Source: Acinetobacter sp. UBA3106
Lineage (GTDB): Bacteria; Pseudomonadota; Gammaproteobacteria; Pseudomonadales; Moraxellaceae
DNA length: 54,431 bases
Reading direction: 5' to 3'
Assembly: GCA_002365595.1 (NCBI GenBank)
Contig: DFAM01000016.1
Span: 243,987 to 298,417 of the forward strand
Positions 18,547-26,983 of this stretch are shown here, in pieces (positions within the stretch are counted from its first letter, which is position 1; every line of letters starts with the position of its first letter). The position numbers and the translations under genes are program-made. Under the pieces are notes generated by a model that saw nothing but the letters and a program-made list of their open reading frames with translations, ran no database searches and was not told the DNA's origin.

Positions 18547-19068
18547 GCGTATTCTCCAGATAATGCGCATTTATAATTTTTGCTCGAGCTAGTTTAAAGC
18601 TGAGCATTAAACTAATCAATCGCTGTTTCATCCCGCTAAATCAATATTTTTCAAATTTTTACAAATATTTTTTAGGCTGAAGAAGAAAACGAACGAGCCG
18701 TGCACGAACATCTTCAATAATGAAATTATATGCACAAATTGCGACTGATGTTTCCCCGACCAAAGGTGAATAGCATTCTTTACTCTGATTCATTCTTTAA
18801 AGTAGCTGCATTACTCTGGCTCCAATCTGGTTCAGGTTTTGCAAGGCTGAATCAAGCTATGAATGAGATTTTTGATCTTTTTATAAAAACAGGTTTAAGT
18901 GATCGATGGAAAATTTTTATCAGCTATTTTCAACTGCAAGTTTCATTTTCTTTGCCCAGATAAGGTAAGATATTGATGTTTTAAATCCTTTTAAAATAAA
19001 AGCTGTCTTGTGACCAAAACAAAATTTCACTATCTTAGATTAAAACTTTTCGCAGCTTGGATGCGTTT
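18547..19068. other. Gene-free interval between ppnP and recN
   Basis: About 520 AT-rich bases separate the divergent genes ppnP (-) and recN (+). The interval presumably holds both promoters. A 77-codon open frame on the plus strand (18730-18963) lacks a ribosome-binding site and any recognisable domain, so I do not call it a gene. No repeat or strong hairpin stands out. Confidence 0.5.
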
Positions 19069-20730
19069 ATGCTGACACATTTAACTCTGATCAATTTTGC
19101 TTTAGCCGATCATTTAGCCATTGATATTGAACAAGGTTTCAATGTCCTGACAGGCGAAACCGGAGCGGGTAAATCATTATTACTGGATGCCCTGTCTGCT
19201 TGCCTAGGCGAACGTACCGATACCAATTACGTGCGTTTTGGCTCGGATAAAGCCGATGTGACCGCTATTTTTAGTTATCAGGAACAGAGCCCTGAAGCCC
19301 AATGGCTAAAAGCACATGAGTTGGATGATGAATCAGGTGAAATTCATTTAAGACGGGTGATTTTTGCCACGGGTCGTAGTAAAGCCTGGATTAATGGTCG
19401 TCCAAGCAGCCTGTCTGAACTGAAAGAGATTGGCCGTTTATTGGTACAACTGTATAGTCAGCACAGCCAGCAACAACTGTTAGAACCGCCCTATCCCAAG
19501 CACTGGCTGGATCGTTACAGCAACTTTTATCAACCTGCGCAAGATGTGCGTAATGCCTATAGCACCTGGCAAAAAGATATTCGCCAGCATCAGGCGGCTT
19601 TAGATGCTCAGGCCACCCGTAAACAGCGCATTGAAACGCTAGAGTTACAACTGGAAGAACTCGAAGAGCTTAGCCAGATTGACTATAAAGAGATTGAACA
19701 GGAATTTGACCGTTTAAGCCATCATGAACATATCATGCTGGACTGCAGTTATAGCTTGAATGTGCTGGATGAAGCGGAACAAAATCTGACCCAGGAACTG
19801 GCTTCAATTATTCGCCGCCTGGAATCACATGCCGGTCGTAGTGAACAACTTTCCGAAATCTATAATTCACTGATCAATGCACAAAGTGAAATAGATGATG
19901 CAACGGCAAATTTGCGCCAGTTTATCGATCGTCAAAGTTTCGATCCTGAACGCATGGAAGAGTTGAACTCGCAACTGGAGATCTTCCATCGTCTCGCGCG
20001 AAAATACCGCACTCAACCAGAAACCTTGAAAGAAGAATATCAGGCCTGGCAAGCTGAACTTGAGCAACTGCATCAGCTGGAAGACCCGGAAACCCTGGCT
20101 GAACAAGTCGAGTTATCACATCAGGAATTTTTAGCCAAAGCCCAATATCTGGATGAAATTCGCCGTGAAGCTGCGGTGCCTTTGGCGAAACAATTAACTG
20201 AACAGGTCAAACAGCTGGCTTTGCCGGAAGCCTATTTTGAATTCAAATTCGAACCTTTGGAACAGGCAGGCGCTGAAGGTCTTAGCTTTATTCAACTGCT
20301 GTTTACTGCGAACAAGGGTATACCAGCACAGCCTTTGGCACGCGTGGCCTCCGGAGGTGAGTTGTCGCGTATTGCCCTGGTCATGCAAGTGATGAATGCG
20401 GAAAAAACCGAATCGGAAGTGCTGGTTTTCGATGAAATTGATGTCGGGATTAGCGGTGGAACAGCAGAAATGGTCGGCCGTTTACTGGCAGATTTGGCCC
20501 AGCATGTACAGATTTTATGTATTACCCATCAAGCCCAAGTGGCAGCACAGTCCGATCATCATTTACTGGTGAAAAAACTCCAGACCGATCCGGCCAGCAG
20601 TACCATTATCAATCTTGCAGAAGAACAGCGCATTGATGAACTGGCACGTATGACTGGTGGAGTCGAAATTAATGACACCACACTGCAACATGCCAAGCAG
20701 TTACGTCAACTTAAGTTTCAACAGGTATAA
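19069..20730 (+). CDS. recN: DNA repair protein RecN
   Basis: RecN is an SMC-like ATPase that acts early in double-strand-break repair and promotes intermolecular DNA cohesion. The 553-residue product has Walker A GETGAGKS near residue 24, a long coiled-coil middle (about 155-365, rich in Glu, Gln and Leu), the ABC signature SGGELSRIAL near 429 and Walker B VLVFDEIDVGISG near 452. I start at the ATG at 19069, giving the typical MLTHLTLINFAL N-terminus, rather than the in-frame TTG at 19057. No LexA box is evident upstream, which fits the absence of canonical LexA in Acinetobacter. Confidence 0.95.
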   Translation: MLTHLTLINFALADHLAIDIEQGFNVLTGETGAGKSLLLDALSACLGERTDTNYVRFGSDKADVTAIFSYQEQSPEAQWLKAHELDDESGEIHLRRVIFATGRSKAWINGRPSSLSELKEIGRLLVQLYSQHSQQQLLEPPYPKHWLDRYSNFYQPAQDVRNAYSTWQKDIRQHQAALDAQATRKQRIETLELQLEELEELSQIDYKEIEQEFDRLSHHEHIMLDCSYSLNVLDEAEQNLTQELASIIRRLESHAGRSEQLSEIYNSLINAQSEIDDATANLRQFIDRQSFDPERMEELNSQLEIFHRLARKYRTQPETLKEEYQAWQAELEQLHQLEDPETLAEQVELSHQEFLAKAQYLDEIRREAAVPLAKQLTEQVKQLALPEAYFEFKFEPLEQAGAEGLSFIQLLFTANKGIPAQPLARVASGGELSRIALVMQVMNAEKTESEVLVFDEIDVGISGGTAEMVGRLLADLAQHVQILCITHQAQVAAQSDHHLLVKKLQTDPASSTIINLAEEQRIDELARMTGGVEINDTTLQHAKQLRQLKFQQV

Positions 20731-20843
20731 ATTTGAGGTTTAAATCACAAAAAATGATTGGCGAAACCCAATTAGTTTAGTAACTTGGTCATAAGCGCTT
20801 TGTTAATTTAATCAGTTTTTGATTTTAAGGGGGAATGGCTTAG

Positions 20844-21398
20844 ATGACTAAACAATATCTGACACATCGCTGTCTCATTGCACCTCCTGATTTGGGCGAT
20901 GATTTTTTTGCCAATACCGTTATTTATCTGGCACGCCATGATGAAGATGGTGCTCAAGGCATTATCATCAATCGTCCATCCGGTCTTTCAATCAAGGAAT
21001 TGTTGAATGACCTGGAAATTGAAGCAGATAACGTCAATCCCCATGCAGTCTTGCAAGGCGGACCCTTACGTCCCGAAGCCGGTTTTGTACTGCATACCGG
21101 TCAGCCGACCTGGCATTCATCCATTGCTGTGGGTGAAAATGTCTGTATCACCACCTCGAAAGATATCTTGGATGCTATCGCCCACAATGAAGGCGTTGGA
21201 CGCTACCAAATTGCCTTGGGCTATGCCAGCTGGGGTAAAAATCAACTGGAAGCAGAAATTTCCCGTGGTGACTGGCTAATCTGTGATTCAGATATGGATT
21301 TAATATTTAACTTACCTTATGACGACCGCTGGGATGCTGCCTATAAAAAAATGGGCCTAGACCGCACCTGGCTATCATCTGAGATTGGACATGCCTGA
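20844..21398 (+). CDS. algH: YqgE/AlgH family protein
   Basis: This 184-residue soluble protein belongs to the UPF0301 family, whose molecular role is unsettled although AlgH was first linked to alginate regulation in Pseudomonas. Family features are HRCLIAPPDLGDDFFANTVIYL (residues 7-28), GAQGIIINRPSG (about 37-48) and the C-terminal GYASWGKNQLEAEI (about 128). It overlaps ruvX by eight bases, the usual yqgE-ruvX pairing. A G-rich ribosome-binding site lies about ten bases before the ATG. Confidence 0.92.
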   Translation: MTKQYLTHRCLIAPPDLGDDFFANTVIYLARHDEDGAQGIIINRPSGLSIKELLNDLEIEADNVNPHAVLQGGPLRPEAGFVLHTGQPTWHSSIAVGENVCITTSKDILDAIAHNEGVGRYQIALGYASWGKNQLEAEISRGDWLICDSDMDLIFNLPYDDRWDAAYKKMGLDRTWLSSEIGHA

Positions 21399-21834
21399 TT
21401 TATCACAACCTCACATGATCATGGCCTTTGATTTCGGTACCCAGAAAATGGGCATGGCGGTGGGCCAATCGCTGATTGAAAGTGCCAATCCGCTTGCCTT
21501 GTTTCCGATGAAAGACGGCATTCCGAACTGGGATGCTTTACTGAAAATTGTCAAACAGTATCAGCCTACTCTATTTTTAGTGGGCTTGCCCCTGAATATG
21601 GATGATAGCGAATCTGAACTTTCAGCCCGTTCGCGTAAATTTGCCCGGCGTCTGCGCCATCAAACCAATATTGAAACCTTGATGGTCGATGAACGCCTGA
21701 CCACCCGTGAAGCACGTGATGAACTGGATCATTATCAAGCTCAGGGGCGTGGCAAAAAATTAGCTGCGGACAGCATCGCGGCAGCCTTATTCATCGAGAG
21801 CTGGTATCGAAATCCTGAAGGTATCGCACCGTAA
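21391..21834 (+). CDS. ruvX: Putative pre-16S rRNA nuclease RuvX/YqgF
   Basis: This 147-residue protein of the YqgF/RuvX family has an RNase H-like fold and is implicated in 5' maturation of 16S rRNA and sometimes called a Holliday-junction resolvase. Motifs are MAFDFGTQKMGMAVGQ (about 12-27, with the catalytic Asp), LFLVGLPLNMD (about 67), VDERLTTREA (about 103) and the terminal DSIAAALFIESW. I start at the ATG at 21391, giving an eight-base overlap with algH. A TTG two codons earlier is possible. Confidence 0.92.
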   Translation: MPDLSQPHMIMAFDFGTQKMGMAVGQSLIESANPLALFPMKDGIPNWDALLKIVKQYQPTLFLVGLPLNMDDSESELSARSRKFARRLRHQTNIETLMVDERLTTREARDELDHYQAQGRGKKLAADSIAAALFIESWYRNPEGIAP

Positions 21835-21852
21835 AGATAAAAAACATCTTTT

Positions 21853-21894
21853 AGAATAATGCCAGTCCGTTCAATAATTTACTGGCATTATTCT
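21853..21894. terminator. Long perfect inverted repeat after ruvX
   Basis: Fourteen-base perfect arms (AGAATAATGCCAGT and its complement at 21881-21894) flank a 14-base loop, 18 bases after the ruvX stop. The position suggests a terminator. The T-rich run is weak, so rho-independent activity is uncertain. Confidence 0.55.
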
Positions 21895-21928
21895 TATAAA
21901 TTCAGCATTTTGTTTGATACACGGAAAC

Positions 21929-22077
21929 GTCATCCGCAATTGTTTGAGGCATGAGGTGCATTGCACCGCAAGATTAAAAAAGTGGTTGTTTCTGCGATAC
22001 ATTCTTTAGTTGATGGTAATGGACGAGTTTTGCGGATGACAAATGGTTTTGGTTACTTTTGCCAAAACAAAAGTAAC
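21929..22077. repeat. Candidate dispersed intergenic repeat with nested inverted repeats
   Basis: Outer arms GTCATCCGCAA (21929-21939) and TTGCGGATGAC (22030-22040) are exact complements 90 bases apart. Inside lies a short palindrome around GGTGCATTGCACC. Immediately after the right arm, GTTACTTTTG (22052-22061) and CAAAAGTAAC (22068-22077) form a ten-pair hairpin with a six-base loop. There is no coding potential. The structure resembles a small non-autonomous or REP-like element. Only a genome-wide search can show whether it is repeated. Confidence 0.5.
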
Positions 22078-22134
22078 ATACGAGCTGCAAAAATTTAATT
22101 TAAGGCAGTAAGACTCTGTCATGAACCACTTAAT

Positions 22135-22158
22135 TAAGGAGTTGTTATCAACTCCTTA
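22135..22158. terminator. Inverted repeat downstream of the HlyD-type gene
   Basis: TAAGGAGTTG and CAACTCCTTA form a ten-pair perfect stem with a TTAT loop, 50 bases beyond the stop of the minus-strand efflux operon. It is a likely transcription end, though without a strong T-run. Confidence 0.45.
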
Positions 22159-22208
22159 GATCAGCATTAATCTCTCGTATGCTTTTTTTGAAATGAACAA
22201 GGCTAAAT

Positions 22209-23219
22209 TTATGGCTGATCTTTTTTCAGAATATGTACGGTCGCAGTACGTCCTGCCACAAAAGCCAGCTGATTCTTAGGCAGCTCATCTATCACAATTT
22301 TAACCGGAACACGCTGTGCCAGCCGTACCCAGCTAAAGGTGGGATTCACATTGGCAAGCAAACCCGTAGTAGATGTACGTTCGCGGTCTTCAATCCCGGA
22401 AGCAATGCCCTGCACATGGCCTTTGAGTTTTTGCGCATCGCCCATCAACTGAATGGTTGCCGGAGCACCAACATAAATCTTGTCGAGTTTGGTTTCCTCA
22501 AAATAACCCACGACATAGAGCTGCTGACGATTTAACAGTGCAGCCACTGCCTGCCCCACTTTGACATAATTACCTTCCCGCAATTCAAAATTGGATAAGG
22601 TACCATCAGTCGGCGCCACCACTTCAGATCGGTTTAAATTCAGTTCTGATAAGTGCAGATTACTATTCGCCACTTCAATCAAGGCTTTTTGCTGCACAAT
22701 ATTGGCTTTAGCCTGTTCAATTGCAGCCAGCATTTGCTCATGTTCGGCATGCGACTGATCACGCGCTGCAAAGATCTGGTCCTGTTCCTGTTTCGAAATC
22801 GCTCCCTCCATCAGGTTGGCATAGCGGATGGCATTTTTATCTGCCAACTTGATATTGGCCTGAGATTTCACCAGATTGGCTTTGGTCTGAGCCAGTTCGG
22901 CCTCGGCGGCAGCCAAACTGGCTTTGGCTTTAGACAAATCCGATTTGGCCTGTTCCACATCCAGGGTTTGACGGGCCACATCAATCTTAAACAACACCTG
23001 CCCTTTTTTCACGGTCTGGTTATCCTGCACCAAAACGTCAGTCACCAAGCCAGAAACATCGGAAGACACCTGAATCACATCGCCCCGTACACGACCATCA
23101 CGGGTCCAGGGCTCAGAATTGTAATAATCCCAAATGTGTTTTACCGCCAAAATTGCCACGACCGCGACTAAAATAAATAGTACCGGTCGGACGACTTTAC
23201 GCAAGTCTAAGGATGTCAT
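22209..23219 (-). CDS. HlyD/EmrA/AaeA-type membrane fusion protein
   Basis: This 336-residue periplasmic adaptor is anchored by one N-terminal helix (about residues 13-29). A biotinyl-lipoyl half motif (VSSDVSGLVTDVLVQDNQTVKKGQVLFKID, about 50-80) is followed by a long Ala/Gln/Lys-rich coiled-coil hairpin (about 85-190). The second lipoyl half follows (VVAPTDGTLSNFELREGNYVKVGQ, about 200-223), then a beta-barrel region. It should bridge an inner-membrane pump to an outer-membrane channel. It is the last gene of the FUSC-DUF1656-HlyD operon, 33 bases after the small DUF1656 gene. It resembles AaeA, but the substrate is unknown. Confidence 0.88.
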   Translation of the reverse strand: MTSLDLRKVVRPVLFILVAVVAILAVKHIWDYYNSEPWTRDGRVRGDVIQVSSDVSGLVTDVLVQDNQTVKKGQVLFKIDVARQTLDVEQAKSDLSKAKASLAAAEAELAQTKANLVKSQANIKLADKNAIRYANLMEGAISKQEQDQIFAARDQSHAEHEQMLAAIEQAKANIVQQKALIEVANSNLHLSELNLNRSEVVAPTDGTLSNFELREGNYVKVGQAVAALLNRQQLYVVGYFEETKLDKIYVGAPATIQLMGDAQKLKGHVQGIASGIEDRERTSTTGLLANVNPTFSWVRLAQRVPVKIVIDELPKNQLAFVAGRTATVHILKKDQP

Positions 23220-23252
23220 GGAAAAACCTCATTCATTTCAAAAGATAGCTGC

Positions 23253-23459
23253 TTAGCCCAAGCAGACGATAAAACCCCAATGCACCAGCCACAGCAACAC
23301 CAGATAAATACAGAGATAAAAAATATTCGGTAACGCAATCCAGCCCTGCTCCACAAAACGGTCAAGCACATGCATCAACAGACGCAGAAGAACATAAGCC
23401 AGCACCGCCTGAATCAGCAGAACTGGGACATACACCCCATAGACATTTAACTCACCCAT
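23253..23459 (-). CDS. DUF1656 small membrane protein (AaeX-like)
   Basis: This 68-residue protein has two hydrophobic helices and the family opening MGELNVYGVYVP. DUF1656 proteins occur almost always between a FUSC pump and an HlyD adaptor, as here. Their exact role is unknown. I set the start at 23459, where the ATG overlaps the end of the FUSC gene by eight bases (ATGGGTGA). An open frame extends 16 codons further upstream but lies inside the FUSC gene. Confidence 0.85.
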   Translation of the reverse strand: MGELNVYGVYVPVLLIQAVLAYVLLRLLMHVLDRFVEQGWIALPNIFYLCIYLVLLWLVHWGFIVCLG

Positions 23460-25548
23460 GAACAACTTCTCCAAGTTCAGTGTGGTCTTGAGGCTGTATC
23501 GGCTCATGACACAGGCTGCTGCGAATATTGTTTAAAGAAATCTGAATCCGCTGGGGAATTTCCGTCTGCTCCAAATGCTGTGTCTCTTTTTTTAACTGTC
23601 TGATTTTTAAAACAACCTGTTGATGAAGATTTGAAATTAACTGCGTTTGTGCATTTTCTTTGGCACGAAAATAGTCATCTAGACTTTGTTGCAGATCTTC
23701 CAGACTAGTCAAAATGGCTTGATCAGAAGCAAGTCGATTCATTAGCTCTTGCAATCGTGTCAGGTCAATTACCGCGCTGGTTTCCACCAAAGCCAGATTA
23801 ATCTGGAGCTTTAATTTTTCTGACTGAACCATCTTGGTATTTAATATTCCAATCCGGTCTAACATGCTGCGCAAATGGGTCCGAAATTGCACACCGTAAG
23901 GAAGATATAAGGCTTGACGAATCGACTTGTAATGCAGCGACAAAATCCGCTGTACCGTGATTTCAGGAGACATCGCCCGAACCAGATGAATGATATAAAT
24001 TGAAATGATCGGTCCCAGCACAGAACCGATGGTGGCATCAAAGAAAAAAACCTGATCCAGCGCGTAATGGTTTTGCAAGTTCAAGCCCATGATGGTTCCC
24101 ATCAATAAGGGCAAGGCAATCCCGGTGAGTGGCGGATGGGGAAACATCATCAGGCAATAGATCACAAAAGGGGCCAGTACCAGCGCCAATTCCCAAAACG
24201 AGGTCACGTGCGGAAAAATGCCATAGGCATAAATAAATACCATTATCCCTGCATAAATATTGCCACGCACAAATAGCTTGAGCGCCGGGACCGGATTATC
24301 CATCGCAGTTAAAATACAGGCACTAATCGCTGCCATTTCCGCCATCATAAAACCGGCTTTCCAGCCACTTAAAATCCAGAATCCCGTGGCAATGATCACC
24401 ACAATAAATGCGGAAATCCCACCCCGTAGCGCAACCCCATGGTCACGGTGTAAAGTCGGATAGGTCGTGCTCAGGGGAGTTACGCTTTCAGGCAATGAAG
24501 CATCACCCTGTTGAAGGCGCTGCCAAATCAGCCTGATCGCACGAATATTCTGGATGAAATGGCGAATATCCATTTTCAGGCTAGCCAAAATTACCTGCTG
24601 TTCAGCCGGTGCAGTTGCCATTAAATGGGCAAAATCTTGTTCAAAATTTTCAGGTAACTGATTTAATGTCTGCTCCTGAATGTCCTGATCAGCTTTTAAA
24701 AATGCCGCACTATGATCGTGGATCACCTGAAGTTGGGTACGGTAACGGCTATCGGCTTGATCCAGTTGCTTAACCCGCTCTGCCATCGCCACCAGATTCG
24801 CCACCAGCATGCTCAGTTGATGCAGCATTTCCTGCAGCGGTTTGGTCATCCCCTGCAAGGTCGATTTTTCATAAGATAGGTGCACGGCCATGACATGAAT
24901 TTCAGCAATATCACGGGCAATCTGACTGAGTGCGATACTGTAATTTCCCAGTTTGGAGGGATCCAGCAAAATCTGGTCAAATAAGATTTTGGTGTCCTTA
25001 AAGGACTTAGACACCTTTGAGGCCACGGCTGGACCAATATGCAGCGGAAAAATTGTTGTGGTCACAATGGCACTACAGACCACCCCGACCATAATTTCTA
25101 AAAACCGCCCCATTGCCATATCAAACATCGATACCGTGTCGATGTTATAAATAATGTTATAGCTGATAATGACCGTGGTATAACCCGCCAGCATAAATAC
25201 ATAGCTACGCGGGGTCCGGTCAAGCATCGAGATGTATAAGCAAAACCCCACCCATGCGGCCAAAAACAAAGTAAACAGCCACGGCGTATTAATCAGCAGC
25301 GGAGTCACTGCAACCGAAACCACTGCTCCGAATAAGGTTCCAAGTGCCCGGTATAAACTTTTCGAAGAAGTCATCCCGGAAAAGGGATTGGCAATCACAA
25401 ATACCGTGCCGATTGCCCAGATGGGATAAGCCAGGTTCAGCGCAAAGGCCACATACAGGGCAAGCATGCCTGCCAAAAACGTTTTAATCGCAAAAATCCA
25501 GTCCATCTTGCTGGGACGAAATGCGAGTACTTGTTTGGTAAGCAGCAT
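23452..25548 (-). CDS. FUSC-family efflux pump protein (AaeB-like)
   Basis: This 698-residue protein has two blocks of membrane helices (about 18-170 and 365-520), each followed by a soluble helical segment, which is the organisation of the FUSC/AaeB family. E. coli AaeB exports aromatic carboxylic acids with AaeA. Relatives confer fusaric acid resistance. Typical stretches are AYPIWAIGTVFVIANPFSGMT (about 44) and SGWKAGFMMAEMAAISACILTAMDNP (about 388). It heads a three-gene operon transcribed away from an IclR-type regulator. The substrate is unproven. Confidence 0.88.
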   Translation of the reverse strand: MLLTKQVLAFRPSKMDWIFAIKTFLAGMLALYVAFALNLAYPIWAIGTVFVIANPFSGMTSSKSLYRALGTLFGAVVSVAVTPLLINTPWLFTLFLAAWVGFCLYISMLDRTPRSYVFMLAGYTTVIISYNIIYNIDTVSMFDMAMGRFLEIMVGVVCSAIVTTTIFPLHIGPAVASKVSKSFKDTKILFDQILLDPSKLGNYSIALSQIARDIAEIHVMAVHLSYEKSTLQGMTKPLQEMLHQLSMLVANLVAMAERVKQLDQADSRYRTQLQVIHDHSAAFLKADQDIQEQTLNQLPENFEQDFAHLMATAPAEQQVILASLKMDIRHFIQNIRAIRLIWQRLQQGDASLPESVTPLSTTYPTLHRDHGVALRGGISAFIVVIIATGFWILSGWKAGFMMAEMAAISACILTAMDNPVPALKLFVRGNIYAGIMVFIYAYGIFPHVTSFWELALVLAPFVIYCLMMFPHPPLTGIALPLLMGTIMGLNLQNHYALDQVFFFDATIGSVLGPIISIYIIHLVRAMSPEITVQRILSLHYKSIRQALYLPYGVQFRTHLRSMLDRIGILNTKMVQSEKLKLQINLALVETSAVIDLTRLQELMNRLASDQAILTSLEDLQQSLDDYFRAKENAQTQLISNLHQQVVLKIRQLKKETQHLEQTEIPQRIQISLNNIRSSLCHEPIQPQDHTELGEVVHG

Positions 25549-26021
25549 GGACGAATCTCAAATTAGGGTTTAGACCTTCTCCCCTAATTTTGTAACGACG
25601 ACTCCTAGCACGATCCACCCTGAAGATGGATCATGTCAAAATAGACATGTTTAAACATGTCATCAAAGATGAGCGTCATTCAAAATGAATGGAGAAGATT
25701 GCACAGCATTTATGCATGTGAAATAGAACAATAAAACAGCTAACCGAATTAGGTTAAAAATTCATCATTGGATATTTATTTGTTTTATTCTTTCAAAAAG
25801 ACCCTATAAAGTCAATAATAATATCTTATTGTGATAATTAATCTAAAAAAACAAGATATATTACATAACTTATTATTTATTTTCTCATGCTGCATGGAAA
25901 ATATTTTTGAATGCTGACAAATACGGCATTGTCTCAACAAAAGCCCTGCTCTACCTGATTTTTTGTTATAAAGTAATATTGATTCGTTTCTCTTTTATAT
26001 GCTTTGACCAAGCAGGTACTT
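25549..26021. promoter_or_regulatory. Divergent regulatory region between the FUSC operon and the IclR-type gene
   Basis: About 470 very AT-rich bases contain no gene I can support. The FUSC-proximal end holds a cluster of inverted repeats at 25612-25661. The rest (about 25700-26000) is AT-rich and contains several possible -10-like hexamers but no assignable promoter. Its length and position suggest it carries the operators for the efflux operon. Confidence 0.5.
25612..25661. promoter_or_regulatory. Palindrome cluster, candidate operator
   Basis: GACATGTTTAAACATGTC (25644-25661) is an 18-base perfect palindrome. A further half site CATGTC (25632-25637) faces its left half to form a second inverted repeat, and GATCCA (25612-25617) pairs with TGGATC (25627-25632). 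The cluster lies about 65 to 115 bases before the FUSC start codon. IclR-family regulators bind palindromic operators, so this is a reasonable but untested candidate site. Confidence 0.5.
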
Positions 26022-26786
26022 ATGGCACTTTCTAGTTTTGGTAAGATTCTCACCGTTTTGGATTTATTTTCGGTGTCTCGCCCTATTATTAATGTGGACA
26101 TTATTAGTGAGGAATTAGGACTCTCTAAGCCCACAAGTTACCGTTATTTAAAAGAATTGGTTTCGGCAGAATTGTTGCAGCGCCTCAGTGGAACTTCAGG
26201 TGACTATACGCTCGGCTCGAAAATTGCCGTACTGGATTATATTTCCCGCACTACCGACCCGTTGGTACAAATCAGCATTCCATTTATGCAGCAGATTGTA
26301 GAGCGTACTGAATTCGGCTGTCTGCTTACGCATTTAAATTACGATTCATGTATCGATATTCATCACGAACTGTATAAAGACTTGACCACGCTGATTTATG
26401 GTCGTGGTTGTCCTCGACCGATTTATAAAGGCTCTTCTGCCAAGGTGATTCTGGCTCATCTGCCGAAACAGCGGATCATAGATTACTACCAGCGCTTTGC
26501 CAGCGAACTGTCTGAAGTTGGATTTGCCCATAGTGAAGAAGAGTTCATACAGCAAATGAAGCAGATTAAAAAGCAAGGCTATTACTTTTCTAATGGAGAA
26601 GTTGATCCGAATTTCGCCACTCTTTCTATTCCAGTGAAGTTTTCCAGCAAAGAACCGCCTTTGGCTTTGACCTTATTGGCCTCTAGAAACCGCTTTGAAT
26701 TTACCAATTTCCAAAAGTTAATTGAGATATTACGCGACAATGCCGACTTAATCGAAAAGAAATTTATGACCCTGACCCATCAGTAA
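26022..26786 (+). CDS. IclR-family transcriptional regulator
   Basis: This 254-residue regulator has an N-terminal winged helix-turn-helix (about 1-65, with ISEELGLSKPTSYRYLKELV as recognition region) and a C-terminal IclR effector-binding domain (about 75-250). The domain includes the typical GSSAKVILAHLP stretch near residue 140. IclR proteins sense small aromatic or aliphatic acids and act as repressor or activator. It is divergent from the FUSC operon, so regulation of that operon is the simplest inference. E. coli aaeXAB uses a LysR regulator instead. I prefer the ATG at 26022, preceded by AGCAGG, over the TTG at 26004. Confidence 0.88.
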   Translation: MALSSFGKILTVLDLFSVSRPIINVDIISEELGLSKPTSYRYLKELVSAELLQRLSGTSGDYTLGSKIAVLDYISRTTDPLVQISIPFMQQIVERTEFGCLLTHLNYDSCIDIHHELYKDLTTLIYGRGCPRPIYKGSSAKVILAHLPKQRIIDYYQRFASELSEVGFAHSEEEFIQQMKQIKKQGYYFSNGEVDPNFATLSIPVKFSSKEPPLALTLLASRNRFEFTNFQKLIEILRDNADLIEKKFMTLTHQ

Positions 26787-26932
26787 GACTAATGGTTAAT
26801 TTGAGGAATGATTATATTTTTTAATCTAAAATATGTTGAATTTAACAATATATTCTCATAATATGATTATTGTTCTTCAGTATCCATTATTCCATGATAA
26901 TGAGATGTCATGTTAAAGTGCTCCTCAAACTT

Positions 26933-26964
26933 AAAAAAAGCTCATCCCCATATGGGCTTTTTTT
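26933..26964. terminator. Bidirectional terminator, IclR-type gene / alkB
   Basis: AAAAAAAGCTCAT and ATGGGCTTTTTTT pair with one G-T position around a short loop, with A- and T-runs on either side. It lies between two converging genes and can serve both. Confidence 0.75.
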
Positions 26965-26983
26965 ATGCACTCATGAGGGGTTT

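Noticed and set aside
18730..18963. Open frame of 77 codons on the plus strand between ppnP and recN
   Set aside because: It has no ribosome-binding site, no recognisable domain and amino-acid content typical of random AT-rich DNA. I describe the interval instead of calling a gene.
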